A DNA stretch of 64,000 bases from Planctomycetaceae bacterium (GTDB taxonomy: Bacteria > Planctomycetota > UBA1135 > GCA-002686595): assembly GCA_011525785.1 (NCBI GenBank), contig WYBT01000061.1:24845-88844 (forward strand), written 5' to 3'. A program made the translations under genes and the position numbers. The notes under the pieces were generated by a model. The model saw nothing but the letters and a program-made list of their open reading frames with translations. It did not search any database and was not told the DNA's origin. Below, piece after piece: positions 1 through 8,519 of this stretch; the stretch's first letter is position 1; each line of letters starts with the position of its first letter.

Positions 1-2
1 TC

Positions 3-1034
3 ATCGTCGGCGGCGGTCTCGACAACGACTCGCGCCCGATCTACGAGCGCTTCGTCGAGCTCGCCTCCGCGCGCGGCCCGGCGCGCATCGTGATCGCAGC
101 AGCTGCGACGGGCCCGCAGCAGGACGAGATCGTCGACAAGACCGAGGCGCTGCGCGTGTGGGCCCCCGGCGCGTCGGTGAGTGCGATCCTGCGCGAGACT
201 CCGACTCAGGACACCGTCACCGCGATCGATGCTGCGAGCGCGCTGCTGTTCACCGGCGGAGATCAGAAGCGCATCACGGAGCGCTACCGCCCGAACGAGG
301 TCGACACGCCCGAATGGCTGGCGATGAAGCGCCTGCTCGCGCGCGGCGGCGTGATCGCGGGCTGCAGCGCCGGCGACGCGATGATGGGCGAGTTCATGTT
401 GCTCAGCGGAGGCAGCGCAACAGCGCTCGGCATCGCACCGGCGAGCGGCGAGGCATCGATCGCGAGCGCGCCGCCGTCGGAGCCGGTGCAACTGGGCCCG
501 CGCGTCGGGCCGGGCATGAAGTTCCTGCCGTGGGCGCTGACCGACTCCCACTTCTTCGAGCGCGACCGCGTCGGCCGGCTGGTGGCGGCGCTCGAAGCGA
601 CGAACACGCGCCTGGGCCTCGGTGTCGGCGAAGACGGCTGCGTGGAGGTCGACCTCGCCAGTGGAGAGCTGCGCGGCGTCGGAGTCTCCGAGTCGCTGCT
701 GGTCGACGTCGTTCACCTCGAACGCGACGGCTTGCGGCGCGCCAACGTGATCGCACGGCCGATCACCCAGGGAGCGACGATCTCACTGACCGCGCGCCTC
801 GCCGCTCCGCCGCCGCCGCTGCGCGCGGGCTTCAGCGGCGCGGTGCACGACGTGCCGGTGGTCGAGCCCGGCCAGAACCGCCAGCTCGCGTCGTGGCGCT
901 TGTTCCGCTGCGCCGCCGCGCCCGGCGGCAGCGCTCAGCGACTGCAACTCGACGGCTGGCAGGTGCTCGCGTGGCCCGCGCGCGACGACGGTGAAGTCGT
1001 GTTCGAGGTCGGGCCCGCGCCTACGCAGCGTTGA
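3..1034 (+). CDS. Cyanophycinase-like serine peptidase (S51 family), 5' partial
   Basis: The reading frame is open from the first bases of the window, so the true start lies upstream. The visible protein has the S51 layout: an opening IVGGG strand, the FTGGDQ turn, the nucleophile elbow GCSAGDAMMG (Ser of G-x-S-A-G), then DSHF followed by R-x-R-x-x-RL, and a GLGVGEDGCVEV stretch where family members usually have G-x-GIDE. Cyanophycinases cleave beta-Asp-Arg dipeptides from cyanophycin; related S51 enzymes are Asp-specific exo- or dipeptidases, so the substrate is not settled by sequence. The C-terminal third (from about 730) is less conserved and lacks family motifs. It converges on the S9 peptidase gene, leaving only about 64 bases between the two stops. 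Confidence 0.75.
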   Translation: MVGGGLDNDSRPIYERFVELASARGPARIVIAAAATGPQQDEIVDKTEALRVWAPGASVSAILRETPTQDTVTAIDAASALLFTGGDQKRITERYRPNEVDTPEWLAMKRLLARGGVIAGCSAGDAMMGEFMLLSGGSATALGIAPASGEASIASAPPSEPVQLGPRVGPGMKFLPWALTDSHFFERDRVGRLVAALEATNTRLGLGVGEDGCVEVDLASGELRGVGVSESLLVDVVHLERDGLRRANVIARPITQGATISLTARLAAPPPPLRAGFSGAVHDVPVVEPGQNRQLASWRLFRCAAAPGGSAQRLQLDGWQVLAWPARDDGEVVFEVGPAPTQR

Positions 1035-1098
1035 ATCCGTCGAGAGCGGCGCGCGCGCCCGACTTATGGACGCACGCGCACCCGCGCCGCCGACGCGC

Positions 1099-3120
1099 TC
1101 ACTTCGTCCAGTGCGCGATCCACTCCAGCACGGTTTCGTGCCACTGGATCGAGTTCTGCGGCTTCAACACCCAGTGGTTCTCGTCGGGGAAGTACAGGAA
1201 CTTCGACGGGATGCCCTGGCGCTGCAGCGCGGTGAAGGTGCTCATGCCCTGCGTGTCGACCACGCGGTAGTCGAGCCCGCCGTGGATCACGAGCATCGGC
1301 GTCTTCCACTTGTGCACGTGCTCGATCGGGTTGTGCTTGGCGTAGCCGGCCGCGTTCTGCCACGGGACGCCGCCGTGGTCCCACTCGGGGAACCACAGTT
1401 CCTCGGTGTCGTAGTAGGCCATGCGCTCGTCGAGATTGCCGTCGTGGTTGACGAGCGCCTTGAAGCGCTCGGGCGCCTGGCCTGCGATCCAATTGATCAT
1501 GTAGCCGCCGTAGCTCGCGCCCAGCGCGGTGACGCGCGCGCCGTCGAGGAACGGATAGTTGGCGAGCACGTGGTCGAGGCCCTTCATCAGGTCTTCGAAC
1601 GGCGCGCCGCCCCAGTCCTGGTTGATCGCGTCGGTGAAGGCCTGGCCGTAGCCGGTCGAGCCGTGGAAGTCGATGAACACCACGCCGAAGCCCGCGCCCG
1701 CGTAGGCCTGCGGATTCCAGCGGTAGTGGAAGCTGTCGCCGAAGCTGCCCTGCGGGCCGCCGTGGATCAGGAACGCGACCGGGTACTGCTTGCCGGGCTC
1801 GAAATCAGCCGGCTTCATCACGAAGCCGTGGACCTTCTCGCCCTTGGCGCCGGCGAAGTGGAACTGCTCGTAATCGCCCATGCGCGCCGCGGCGACCTTG
1901 GCGGCGTTGAGCGCCGTGATCGCGCGCAGATCGCTGCCGTCGAGATTCATCGAGTACAGCTCGGTGGGCGACTTCAGGTGGTTGCGCGAGAACACCAGGC
2001 GCGCACCGGCGAGCAAGGGAGCGCTGTTCGAGCCGCGCTCGATCAAGGTGCGCACGTCGCCGCTCGCCACGTCGATCGCAAAGATCGAGGTGTTGCCCAG
2101 GTTGGCCGCGCTCGTGAAGAGCGTCTTCTCATCGGCGGACCAGACAATGTCGCTCGCCGAGCGGTCCCAACTCTGCGCGAGCAACCGCTTGGCGCCGCTG
2201 GCGACGTCCATCAGCACGATCTGCTGCCGATCGGCCTCGTAGCCGGCGCGCGGCATCGACAGATAGGCCAGCGTGCGTCCGCTGGGCGAGAACACCGGGT
2301 GCGTGTCGTAGCCCGGCCCTTCGCTCGAGACGTTGCGCGGCGGCGTCGAGCCGTCGGCGGGCGCGAGGTACACGTCGCTGTTGGTGCTCCAGGCGAACTC
2401 GCGCCCGACGTTCTTGAACACCAGCGCGACCGTCGAACCGTCGGGAGAGATCGAGGTCTCTTCGAAGCCGCCGAAGGGCTTGGTCGGCCCGTCGCAGTCC
2501 AGGCCCTTCATCAAATCGATCGGCGCCTCTGAACCGAGCGTCCAGGTGAACACGTGGTTGCGCTTGCTGTCTTCCCAGGTGTCCCAGTGCCGGATCGGCA
2601 GCGCGTCGTAGAGCTTGCCCGAGCCCTTCTTCTTCGCCGCAGCGGCGTCCTTCTCAGCGCTCTCCGCCAGCGTCTGCGCCGCGGGCCACACGTCGAACGA
2701 CAACAGCAAGCGCTGTCCGCCGGGGAACACGTCCATGTTCCCCACGTCGAGCGGGAACTTCGAGAGCTGCTGCGCCTCGCCGCCGTCGAGCGCGAGTTGC
2801 CAGACCTGCGCGCTCCCGCCGCGCGTCGAGAGGAACACCAGCGACTTGCCGTCGGCCATCCAGCGAGCGTTGTAGTCGGCGCTGGGGTGCGTGGTGAGCG
2901 CGCGCGCGTTGCCTCCGTCGACGTCCGCGATCCAGATGTCGGTGCGGCGTCGATTGCCCTCGAGATCCGTGACGCTCACGGTGAAGCTCACCCGCTTGCC
3001 GTCGGGCGACACGCGCGCGTCTGCAATGCGGTCCATGGCCAGCATGTCGCGCACCGAGAACGGATGCGTGTCGGCGGACTGAGCGGCGAGGGCGAGGAAG
3101 GCGCTGAGAGAGGCGATCAC
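1099..3120 (-). CDS. S9-family (prolyl oligopeptidase-type) secreted peptidase
   Basis: About 673 residues: an N-terminal TolB/WD40-like propeller (many SPDG / SADE / DG-G repeats) followed by an alpha/beta-hydrolase domain. The catalytic triad is visible: Ser536 in GASYGGY, Asp617 in HGGLDYRV and His649 in DENHW. This is the dipeptidyl aminopeptidase / acylaminoacyl-peptidase arrangement, releasing N-terminal dipeptides or acylated residues. I chose the GTG at 3120 because it begins a short hydrophobic signal peptide (VIASLSAFLALAAQS) directly before the conserved HPFSVRDMLAMDRI start of the family, and a GGGAG lies about 12 bases upstream. The open frame continues further upstream (to 3363) but only through Arg/Pro-rich non-conserved sequence. 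It is divergent from the propeller gene at 3366, so 3121-3365 probably carries both promoters. Confidence 0.88.
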   Translation of the reverse strand: MIASLSAFLALAAQSADTHPFSVRDMLAMDRIADARVSPDGKRVSFTVSVTDLEGNRRRTDIWIADVDGGNARALTTHPSADYNARWMADGKSLVFLSTRGGSAQVWQLALDGGEAQQLSKFPLDVGNMDVFPGGQRLLLSFDVWPAAQTLAESAEKDAAAAKKKGSGKLYDALPIRHWDTWEDSKRNHVFTWTLGSEAPIDLMKGLDCDGPTKPFGGFEETSISPDGSTVALVFKNVGREFAWSTNSDVYLAPADGSTPPRNVSSEGPGYDTHPVFSPSGRTLAYLSMPRAGYEADRQQIVLMDVASGAKRLLAQSWDRSASDIVWSADEKTLFTSAANLGNTSIFAIDVASGDVRTLIERGSNSAPLLAGARLVFSRNHLKSPTELYSMNLDGSDLRAITALNAAKVAAARMGDYEQFHFAGAKGEKVHGFVMKPADFEPGKQYPVAFLIHGGPQGSFGDSFHYRWNPQAYAGAGFGVVFIDFHGSTGYGQAFTDAINQDWGGAPFEDLMKGLDHVLANYPFLDGARVTALGASYGGYMINWIAGQAPERFKALVNHDGNLDERMAYYDTEELWFPEWDHGGVPWQNAAGYAKHNPIEHVHKWKTPMLVIHGGLDYRVVDTQGMSTFTALQRQGIPSKFLYFPDENHWVLKPQNSIQWHETVLEWIAHWTK

Positions 3121-3365
3121 GGCGGTGGGGACTCCCGAGTCGGCGGTGGGCGGCGCGCCTCGAACCGTCGGGCGCGCGGGTGAGTCATGGTAGGAGTCCC
3201 GAACAGGTGGACAAGCGTTGTGAGCGCCGCGTGTCGCGCGACACACACGCGCGTGCCGGGCTGGCGGCGAATCGCGCCCCGCCTTACTGTGACCGACGCG
3301 GACGGCATTGGACTGCGAAGCGGCGAACGCGGAAGTCGCCCGTCGCACACACCCAGGAGTCAAAC

Positions 3366-5060
3366 ATGGTTGTTCGTCCTTCGATTCTCGTCGCCGCTGT
3401 GCTTGTCGCGGGCAACGAGGCGGTCGCGCAGGGAGTCTCGCTCGAGAGTTTCGACCCGCGCGGATTCGTGTCCGCCAGCGATGTATCCGCCCCGCGCCTG
3501 TCCGACGACGGCGTGTTCTTGCTCTTCACGTCCTCAGCGGCGTGGACTAACGACGACGCTGGCCTGGATCCGGATGTGTTCCTCCGCAATCGCCGCACGG
3601 GCTCGATCGTGCGCGTGAGTGTGAATTCCTCCGGCGATTCCGCCATCAGCCCGGATGGCCAGTCGACCTCGAACTCAGGCCTGGCGTTGTCCGCGGACGG
3701 ACGCTTCGCGCTGTTCAGCTCGCGCGGCCGCAATCTCGCGCCGGGCGACGACAACGGCACGTTCGACGTCTTCGTGCACGACCGACTTTCGTCACAGACC
3801 GTGCTGGCGAGCCGCGCCTGGAATGGCGCTGTCGGCAACGGCGCCTCGGGCGGCGCGGCGATCTCCGCGGATGGCCGCTTCGTGGCGTTCTCGAGCAGCG
3901 CGACCAACCTCGTCCCCACGGACGCCAACGGCGCGACCGAGGACGTCTACGTGCGCGACCTGCTGGCAGGCACGACGCAACGCGTGAGTTCCGAGCCCTC
4001 CGGTGGCCAGTCGTTCCTCGCCACCACGCTGCGCGGGCTCTCGGCGGATGGCCGCTTCGTTCTGCTGCGCGTCGGCGGTTGGCTGCGTCTGCACGATCGC
4101 GCGAGCGGCGCGCTCACCTCGGTGTCTGTCAACTCCGCCGGCGTCGAAGCCAACGCCAACGTGTTCGACGGGGCGCTCTCCGCCAACGGGCGCTTCGTCG
4201 TGTTCGCGAGCACGGCGACCAACCTCGATCCAGCCGATCTCGACGACGAGAGCGACGTGTTCGTGCGCGACCTGGCGAGCGGCGTGACGAGCCTGGTGAG
4301 CGTCGGTGTCAACGGCGCGAGCCTCGCCTTCGGTCCGTGCAGCGTCTCGGACGACGGGCGCTGGGTGAGTTTCTCGAGCGACGCCTCCACGCTCGTCGCG
4401 CTGGACGGCAACGGCGCCTTGGACTCGTTCGTGCGCGACATGACCAGCGGCACGACCTACGCCGTCGGAGTGAGCGCCGGCGCGGGCGCCACGGTGAGCG
4501 GCGGCGCAGTCTTCGCACGTCTGGCGCCCAGCGGACGCTACGTCGCGTTCTCCGCCGACGCCGACGAGCTGGTGGCCGGCAATTCAGCCGGGGCGCACGC
4601 CTACGTGCGCGACCTCGCCGCACTGAATCTCCCGCCGATCGCCAAGTACGGTTCGGCCTCGACCAACGCCGGAGTGTGCTCGCCGACCATCAACGCGGTC
4701 GGTCAAGCGTCCGTCGCTGGACCGGCGTCGCTGTGGGTCACTGCATCCGCCATGGAGGCGTTCTCGCCCGGTCAGTTCTTCTGGGGCGTGGGGCCGACCT
4801 CGATCCCGTTCGCAACGGGAACGCTGCTCGTGGCGGCGCCGCGCGTCCGCACGGGCATCACGCTCTCGAGCGGCACGAGCGGTTCGACCAGCGGCGACTG
4901 CAGCGGCACGTACTCGTTCCACTTCAGCGAGAGCTACATGGCCAGCGTGGGACTCTCGGCTGGCGTGACGATCTACGGCCAGTACTGGCAGCGCTTCTCG
5001 ACGCCGACCTCGAACGGCGTGTCGCTGACCCGCGGGATCGAGTTCACGACCTCTCCCTGA
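3366..5060 (+). CDS. Secreted TolB/PD40-type beta-propeller protein with shared C-terminal domain
   Basis: 564 residues, starting at an ATG with AGGAG about 7 bases upstream. A signal peptide (LVAAVLVAGNEAVAQ) is followed by six to seven repeats of about 60 residues with the pattern LSADGRFVxFxS-xxTNL-xxxDxNGxxDVFVRDLxxGxT, typical of TolB/PD40-like propellers. The last ~140 residues (from about 4641) are a different module: they start AKYGSAST, contain few Cys, and end YGQYWQR...RGIEFTTSP. That end matches the C-terminal domain of five other proteins in this window, although this copy is the most divergent and lacks several of their Cys. Function unknown; probably exported. The propeller could bind ligands or polymers, but nothing here indicates an enzyme. 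Confidence 0.85.
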   Translation: MVVRPSILVAAVLVAGNEAVAQGVSLESFDPRGFVSASDVSAPRLSDDGVFLLFTSSAAWTNDDAGLDPDVFLRNRRTGSIVRVSVNSSGDSAISPDGQSTSNSGLALSADGRFALFSSRGRNLAPGDDNGTFDVFVHDRLSSQTVLASRAWNGAVGNGASGGAAISADGRFVAFSSSATNLVPTDANGATEDVYVRDLLAGTTQRVSSEPSGGQSFLATTLRGLSADGRFVLLRVGGWLRLHDRASGALTSVSVNSAGVEANANVFDGALSANGRFVVFASTATNLDPADLDDESDVFVRDLASGVTSLVSVGVNGASLAFGPCSVSDDGRWVSFSSDASTLVALDGNGALDSFVRDMTSGTTYAVGVSAGAGATVSGGAVFARLAPSGRYVAFSADADELVAGNSAGAHAYVRDLAALNLPPIAKYGSASTNAGVCSPTINAVGQASVAGPASLWVTASAMEAFSPGQFFWGVGPTSIPFATGTLLVAAPRVRTGITLSSGTSGSTSGDCSGTYSFHFSESYMASVGLSAGVTIYGQYWQRFSTPTSNGVSLTRGIEFTTSP

Positions 5061-5080
5061 GCGCCTGAGCGCCGCGGCGC

Positions 5081-5152
5081 GCGCGCCCGAGCGTTCCCAC
5101 ACCCGCGAGTCGGCGCACTGCCCGCTCGCGTGTGTCGGGTGCTCGGGCGCGC
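5081..5152. promoter_or_regulatory. Long hairpin in the leader of the radical SAM gene
   Basis: Perfect 12-base arms 5081-5092 and 5141-5152 enclose a second stem (5099-5109 with 5125-5135, 10 of 11 paired) and a possible ccc/ggg bridge between them. Together they form an almost continuous hairpin of about 25 pairs. It begins 20 bases after the stop of the propeller gene and ends 13 bases before the ATG at 5166, with the ribosome-binding GGGAG right after it. It could be a terminator without a T-run, a transcript-stability element or a translational control structure; the sequence alone does not decide. Confidence 0.6.
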
Positions 5153-5165
5153 TACGTTCGGGAGC

Positions 5166-6224
5166 ATGAGCAACGCGCCGCGCCGCGTGACCAACCCGCC
5201 CAACCCGTGGAGTTCCCGCGCGGTCGAGTGGCTCGACGAGCCGCCGCCGGCAGCGCTCGAGGTCTACGAGGAGCACACGCGCTCCGCGCTGTCGAAGAAC
5301 GACAGTCCCGACCTGCCCTTTCGCTACAGCCTCAACCCCTACCGCGGCTGCCAGCACGCGTGCGCGTACTGCTACGCGCGCCCGTCGCACCAGTACCTCG
5401 AGCTCGGCGCGGGGACGGACTTCGACACGAAGATCGTGGTCAAGACCAACGTCGCGCAGGTGCTGAGGGAGGAGCTCGCGAGCCGGCGCTGGCGCGCGGG
5501 ACGCGACTGGATCGCCTTCAGCGGCGTCACCGACTGCTACCAGCCGCTCGAGGCGTCGTACGAACTCACGCGGGCCTGTTTGGAGGCTTGTGACGAGTTC
5601 CGCCACCCGATCGGGATCATCACCAAGGGCGCGCTGGTGCGCCGCGACGCCGAGTTGCTCGCGCGCATGGCGGGCCGCGGCGGCGCGCACGTCAGCGTGA
5701 GCATCCCGTTCGCGGACGAAGCCGATGCACGCGCGCTCGAGCCCTGGGCCAGTTCGCCCGCGACGCGGTTCGAAACGCTGCGACGACTGAGCGAGGCCGG
5801 CGTGCCGACCGGCGTGGCCGTGGCCCCGCTGATCCCGGGCCTGAACGACGCGAGCGTGGCGGAGATCCTCGAGCGCGCGAAAGAGGCCGGTGCGACGCGC
5901 GCCTTCGTGATCCTGCTGCGGCTGCCGGCCGAAGTCGCGCCGGTGTTCGAGGAGCGGCTGCGCGCGACGCACCCGCTGCGCGCGGACAAGGTGCTCGCGG
6001 CGCTGCGCGAGATGCACGGCGGCGCGCTCACCGACCCGCGCTTCGGCGCGCGCATGCGCGGCGCGGGCGAACGCTGGCGCGCGATCGAGCAGCTGTTCGA
6101 ACTGCAGTGCCGCCGCCTCGGTCTCCACAGTCGCGGCGAGCGCCTGGAGAACCTCGAACCGACTCGAGCGCCGCGCGCCCAAGAGCGCGCCCAAAAGCGC
6201 GCCCAGCAGCGCGAGTTGTTCTGA
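5166..6224 (+). CDS. PA0069/Rv2578c-type radical SAM protein
   Basis: 352 residues. The radical SAM cluster motif is C62-x3-C66-x2-C69 (GCQHACAYCYARPSH), the form used by the PA0069 family, which is related to SplB-type proteins. The family start (NPYRGCQHACAYCYAR, then FDTKIVVKTN and the later GITKGALVRRD-like strand) is complete and the length is typical. These proteins bind a [4Fe-4S] cluster and S-adenosylmethionine; the substrate is unknown. Start: ATG 5166 with GGGAG 4-8 bases upstream; an in-frame ATG at 5130 falls inside the leader hairpin and is less likely. The C-terminus ends in an Arg/Gln/Ala-rich tail (RAQERAQKRAQQ) that lies outside the conserved fold. Cytoplasmic. Confidence 0.85.
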   Translation: MSNAPRRVTNPPNPWSSRAVEWLDEPPPAALEVYEEHTRSALSKNDSPDLPFRYSLNPYRGCQHACAYCYARPSHQYLELGAGTDFDTKIVVKTNVAQVLREELASRRWRAGRDWIAFSGVTDCYQPLEASYELTRACLEACDEFRHPIGIITKGALVRRDAELLARMAGRGGAHVSVSIPFADEADARALEPWASSPATRFETLRRLSEAGVPTGVAVAPLIPGLNDASVAEILERAKEAGATRAFVILLRLPAEVAPVFEERLRATHPLRADKVLAALREMHGGALTDPRFGARMRGAGERWRAIEQLFELQCRRLGLHSRGERLENLEPTRAPRAQERAQKRAQQRELF

Positions 6225-6561
6225 TCGCGCTGCGCGAGCAGGAGCCAGCGTCGAAAGGAAGAAAGCGGCGGGGAGGCACAATTCCTCCCCGCCGACACGT
6301 CGCCCACGGGCGGAACGGATCTATGGGAAACGTGGTCTTGGTTTGTCCGCGTCGGTCGTGCGCTTGCACTCGCGTCGCGTCCAAGGGATGTGCTCCCGAA
6401 GGCCACGGATCGGTGCAACTTTCCTGAGAAAACTTGGGCGGGGGTCGCGCCACCGCCACGCGCCGAGCGAATCCCAGCAGGCGCGCTTCACGGGCGCGTT
6501 CGGCGGGCGCTGCTACGCTCTCTGACTCGGCCAGCCACACCCACCCCCCGCGCGCCGCACC
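6225..6561. other. Intergenic stretch with a strong hairpin
   Basis: No convincing gene. Its main content is the 11-pair hairpin at 6266-6294 (listed separately). The remainder is moderately GC-rich and presumably holds the promoter of the PQQ-propeller gene; no clear promoter boxes or good ribosome-binding site were found before the ATG at 6562. Confidence 0.5.
6266..6294 (+). terminator. Hairpin, candidate terminator after the radical SAM gene
   Basis: Perfect 11-base arms 6266-6276 and 6284-6294 around the loop cacaatt, 42 bases after the stop codon at 6224. No T-run follows on the + strand. On the - strand it is followed by a pyrimidine tract (ctttcttcctttc). Confidence 0.5.
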
Positions 6562-8241
6562 ATGACCGCACACACTCTGCTCGGACTCATCGTTCTCGCC
6601 TCGCCGCTCAGCTCGTCCCTGGCCGCCGCGCAGGACTGGACCAACCTCGGGGGCGGACCTGGGCGCAACGGCCAGAGCCCGGTCATCGGCCCGCGCACGC
6701 CGACGCTGCGCTGGAGCGCGCCGAACAACGTGGTGATCTCGTGGGCGCCGTTCGTGTGGAACAACGCCGTGTTCACCGTGCGCGAGACGGGCTTCCCGCA
6801 GAGCGGCGGCGCCGCCAACGACGCGATCGTGAGCTACGACCTCGCCACGGGCCTGGTGCGCTGGTCGAAGACGCTCGCCTACAACGGCAACCCGGCCCAG
6901 CAGTGGATCGCCTCGATCGCCGGCGTGCGCGACGGCCGCGTGTACGCCTCGCGCTCGCAGAACGGAACTCCGCAGCCCATCACGGCGCTCGACGCGAACA
7001 CGGGCGCGGTGCTGTGGACCTCCACCGCGACCCAGACAGCCTTCGCGTACGACGGCGCGGTGTTCGAGCCGGGCGGCGATCTGATCGTGGGCGACTTCGA
7101 CACGCTCAAGCGCATCCGCGCCAGCGACGGCGCAACGGTCTGGGGCGTGACGCGCACCTGCCCGGTCAGCGGCAACTGCGGCGCGGCGGTGAGCGCCACC
7201 GGCGTGTACATCGACGAAGCCTTCCCCGGCGGACAGATCCTCTCCAAGCGCAACCTCGCGACCGGCGCGGTGCTCTACCAGAGCCCGTTGATGCCGGGCT
7301 TCACCGACCAGAACTCGCCCTTCGTGTGGAACAACCTGGTGTTCTTCTCGCGCACGCAGAACAGCACCGCGGTCGACTTCCTGTTCGCCTTCCAGGACAC
7401 CGGAACGGCGCTGGTGCAGCTGTGGAGCACGCCCGTGCGCTGGACCACGTCGCACGAGCACGGCGTCGGCCTCGACGGCTCGATCTACGCCTTCAACCCC
7501 GCCGGTGAATTCGTGCGCCTCGATCCGTTCAGCGGGCTCGAGCTCGCCAACGCGGGCGTGTTCGCGCCGGCGGCGGGAACCAACCTGAGCCCCAAGACCG
7601 CGGTCGACGCGCAGGGCTACGTCTACCTCTCCAACGGCTGGGCCAGCAACCCGCCGAACCAAGGCCGACTGTGGGCCTTCACGCCCGACCTGTCGCAGAC
7701 GCTGTTCACGCTCAACTACTCGCGCCAGAACAACGGCGGTCCGGCATTGGGCGGCGACGGCTTCCTCGTGATGTGCGATCTGGCCGGGGTCTACGTCTAT
7801 CGCGATCCGGTCGCGAGCTACTGCACCGCCGGCACGAGCTCCAACGGCTGCGTCGCGACGCTCTCGGGGATCGGCACGCCCGACGCCAACGCCGGCTCGG
7901 GCTTCACGCTCTCGGCGAACAACGTCGACGGCCAGCGCTCGGGCCTAGTCTTCTACGGAGTGAGCGGCCGCGTCGCCTTCCCGTGGGGCGCGGGCTCGAG
8001 CTGGTTGTGCGTGAAGTCCCCCACGCAGCGCACCGCGCCGCAGAACTCGGGCGGAACCAGCGGCGCCTGCAACGGCGTGCTGTCGATCGACTGGAACGCG
8101 TTCATCGCCGCCAACCCCGGCGCACTCGGCGCGCCCTTCGCCGGTGGCGACGTGGTTCAGGCGCAGGCCTGGTACCGCGACCCGCCGAGCTCGAAGTCCA
8201 CGTCGCTCTCGGACGCACTCGAGTTCGTTGTGCAGCCTTGA
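6562..8241 (+). CDS. Secreted PQQ-type beta-propeller protein with shared C-terminal domain
   Basis: 559 residues. Signal peptide MTAHTLLGLIVLASPLSSSLAAAQ, then a PQQ-like (quinoprotein-type) propeller: repeated blocks of YDLATGLVRWSKT, ALDANTGAVLWTS, RIRASDGATVWGV type, i.e. the W-containing strand after D-x-x-T/S-G. No PQQ-binding or catalytic residues of alcohol dehydrogenases were recognised, so a structural or binding role is more likely than catalysis. From about 7816 to the stop the protein switches to the shared C-terminal domain (SYCTAGTSSNGC ... FYGV ... LCVKSPTQR ... NSGG ... AWYRDPP ... SDALEFVVQP). It is followed by the first copy of the intergenic repeat that also follows the three SBBP genes, suggesting that its 3' end shares their history. 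Confidence 0.85.
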   Translation: MTAHTLLGLIVLASPLSSSLAAAQDWTNLGGGPGRNGQSPVIGPRTPTLRWSAPNNVVISWAPFVWNNAVFTVRETGFPQSGGAANDAIVSYDLATGLVRWSKTLAYNGNPAQQWIASIAGVRDGRVYASRSQNGTPQPITALDANTGAVLWTSTATQTAFAYDGAVFEPGGDLIVGDFDTLKRIRASDGATVWGVTRTCPVSGNCGAAVSATGVYIDEAFPGGQILSKRNLATGAVLYQSPLMPGFTDQNSPFVWNNLVFFSRTQNSTAVDFLFAFQDTGTALVQLWSTPVRWTTSHEHGVGLDGSIYAFNPAGEFVRLDPFSGLELANAGVFAPAAGTNLSPKTAVDAQGYVYLSNGWASNPPNQGRLWAFTPDLSQTLFTLNYSRQNNGGPALGGDGFLVMCDLAGVYVYRDPVASYCTAGTSSNGCVATLSGIGTPDANAGSGFTLSANNVDGQRSGLVFYGVSGRVAFPWGAGSSWLCVKSPTQRTAPQNSGGTSGACNGVLSIDWNAFIAANPGALGAPFAGGDVVQAQAWYRDPPSSKSTSLSDALEFVVQP

Positions 8242-8340
8242 TATGGGCGCACCTGTCAACTGCGATTGACGTCGAGCGTGCGTGAGTTGTGAGGCCAGCT
8301 GCGGTGAGCGGCTGGCCTCGCGCGTTTCTCAAGCTTCGAG
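8242..8340. repeat. Intergenic repeat copy 1 (terminator-like hairpin 8291-8319)
   Basis: Contains the 12-pair stem 8291-8302 / 8308-8319 (one T-G wobble, loop ggtga) followed by gcgcgtttctc. The same sequence block, with small changes, occurs after the next three genes. In this copy the second stem base is A opposite T; in the other three it is G opposite T, so pairing is kept. Probably an intrinsic terminator for the PQQ-propeller gene. Confidence 0.7.
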
Positions 8341-8519
8341 TGCGCGCAGCCCCAGTCCGACGCCGCCGAGACCGATTCGCTGTAGCCGGATTGGCTGGTG
8401 TCGGGTAGTGCTTGGCAATCAGCGCGTGAGCACGGAGGGCGGCCCGTGATTTTGCACGCGCGAACGCACTCGTCGGCAAACGGCATGTTCGTCGGCCATC
8501 CCCAAAGGGGCCCCCTCCC

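Noticed and set aside
991..2532. Long open frame antisense to the S9 peptidase
   Set aside because: A typical GC-rich antisense shadow (Val/Ala/Arg/Leu composition); the peptidase on the other strand has all catalytic motifs.
3121..3365. Longer N-termini for the S9 peptidase and propeller genes
   Set aside because: The added residues are Arg/Pro-rich, precede good signal peptides, and would make the two divergent genes overlap.
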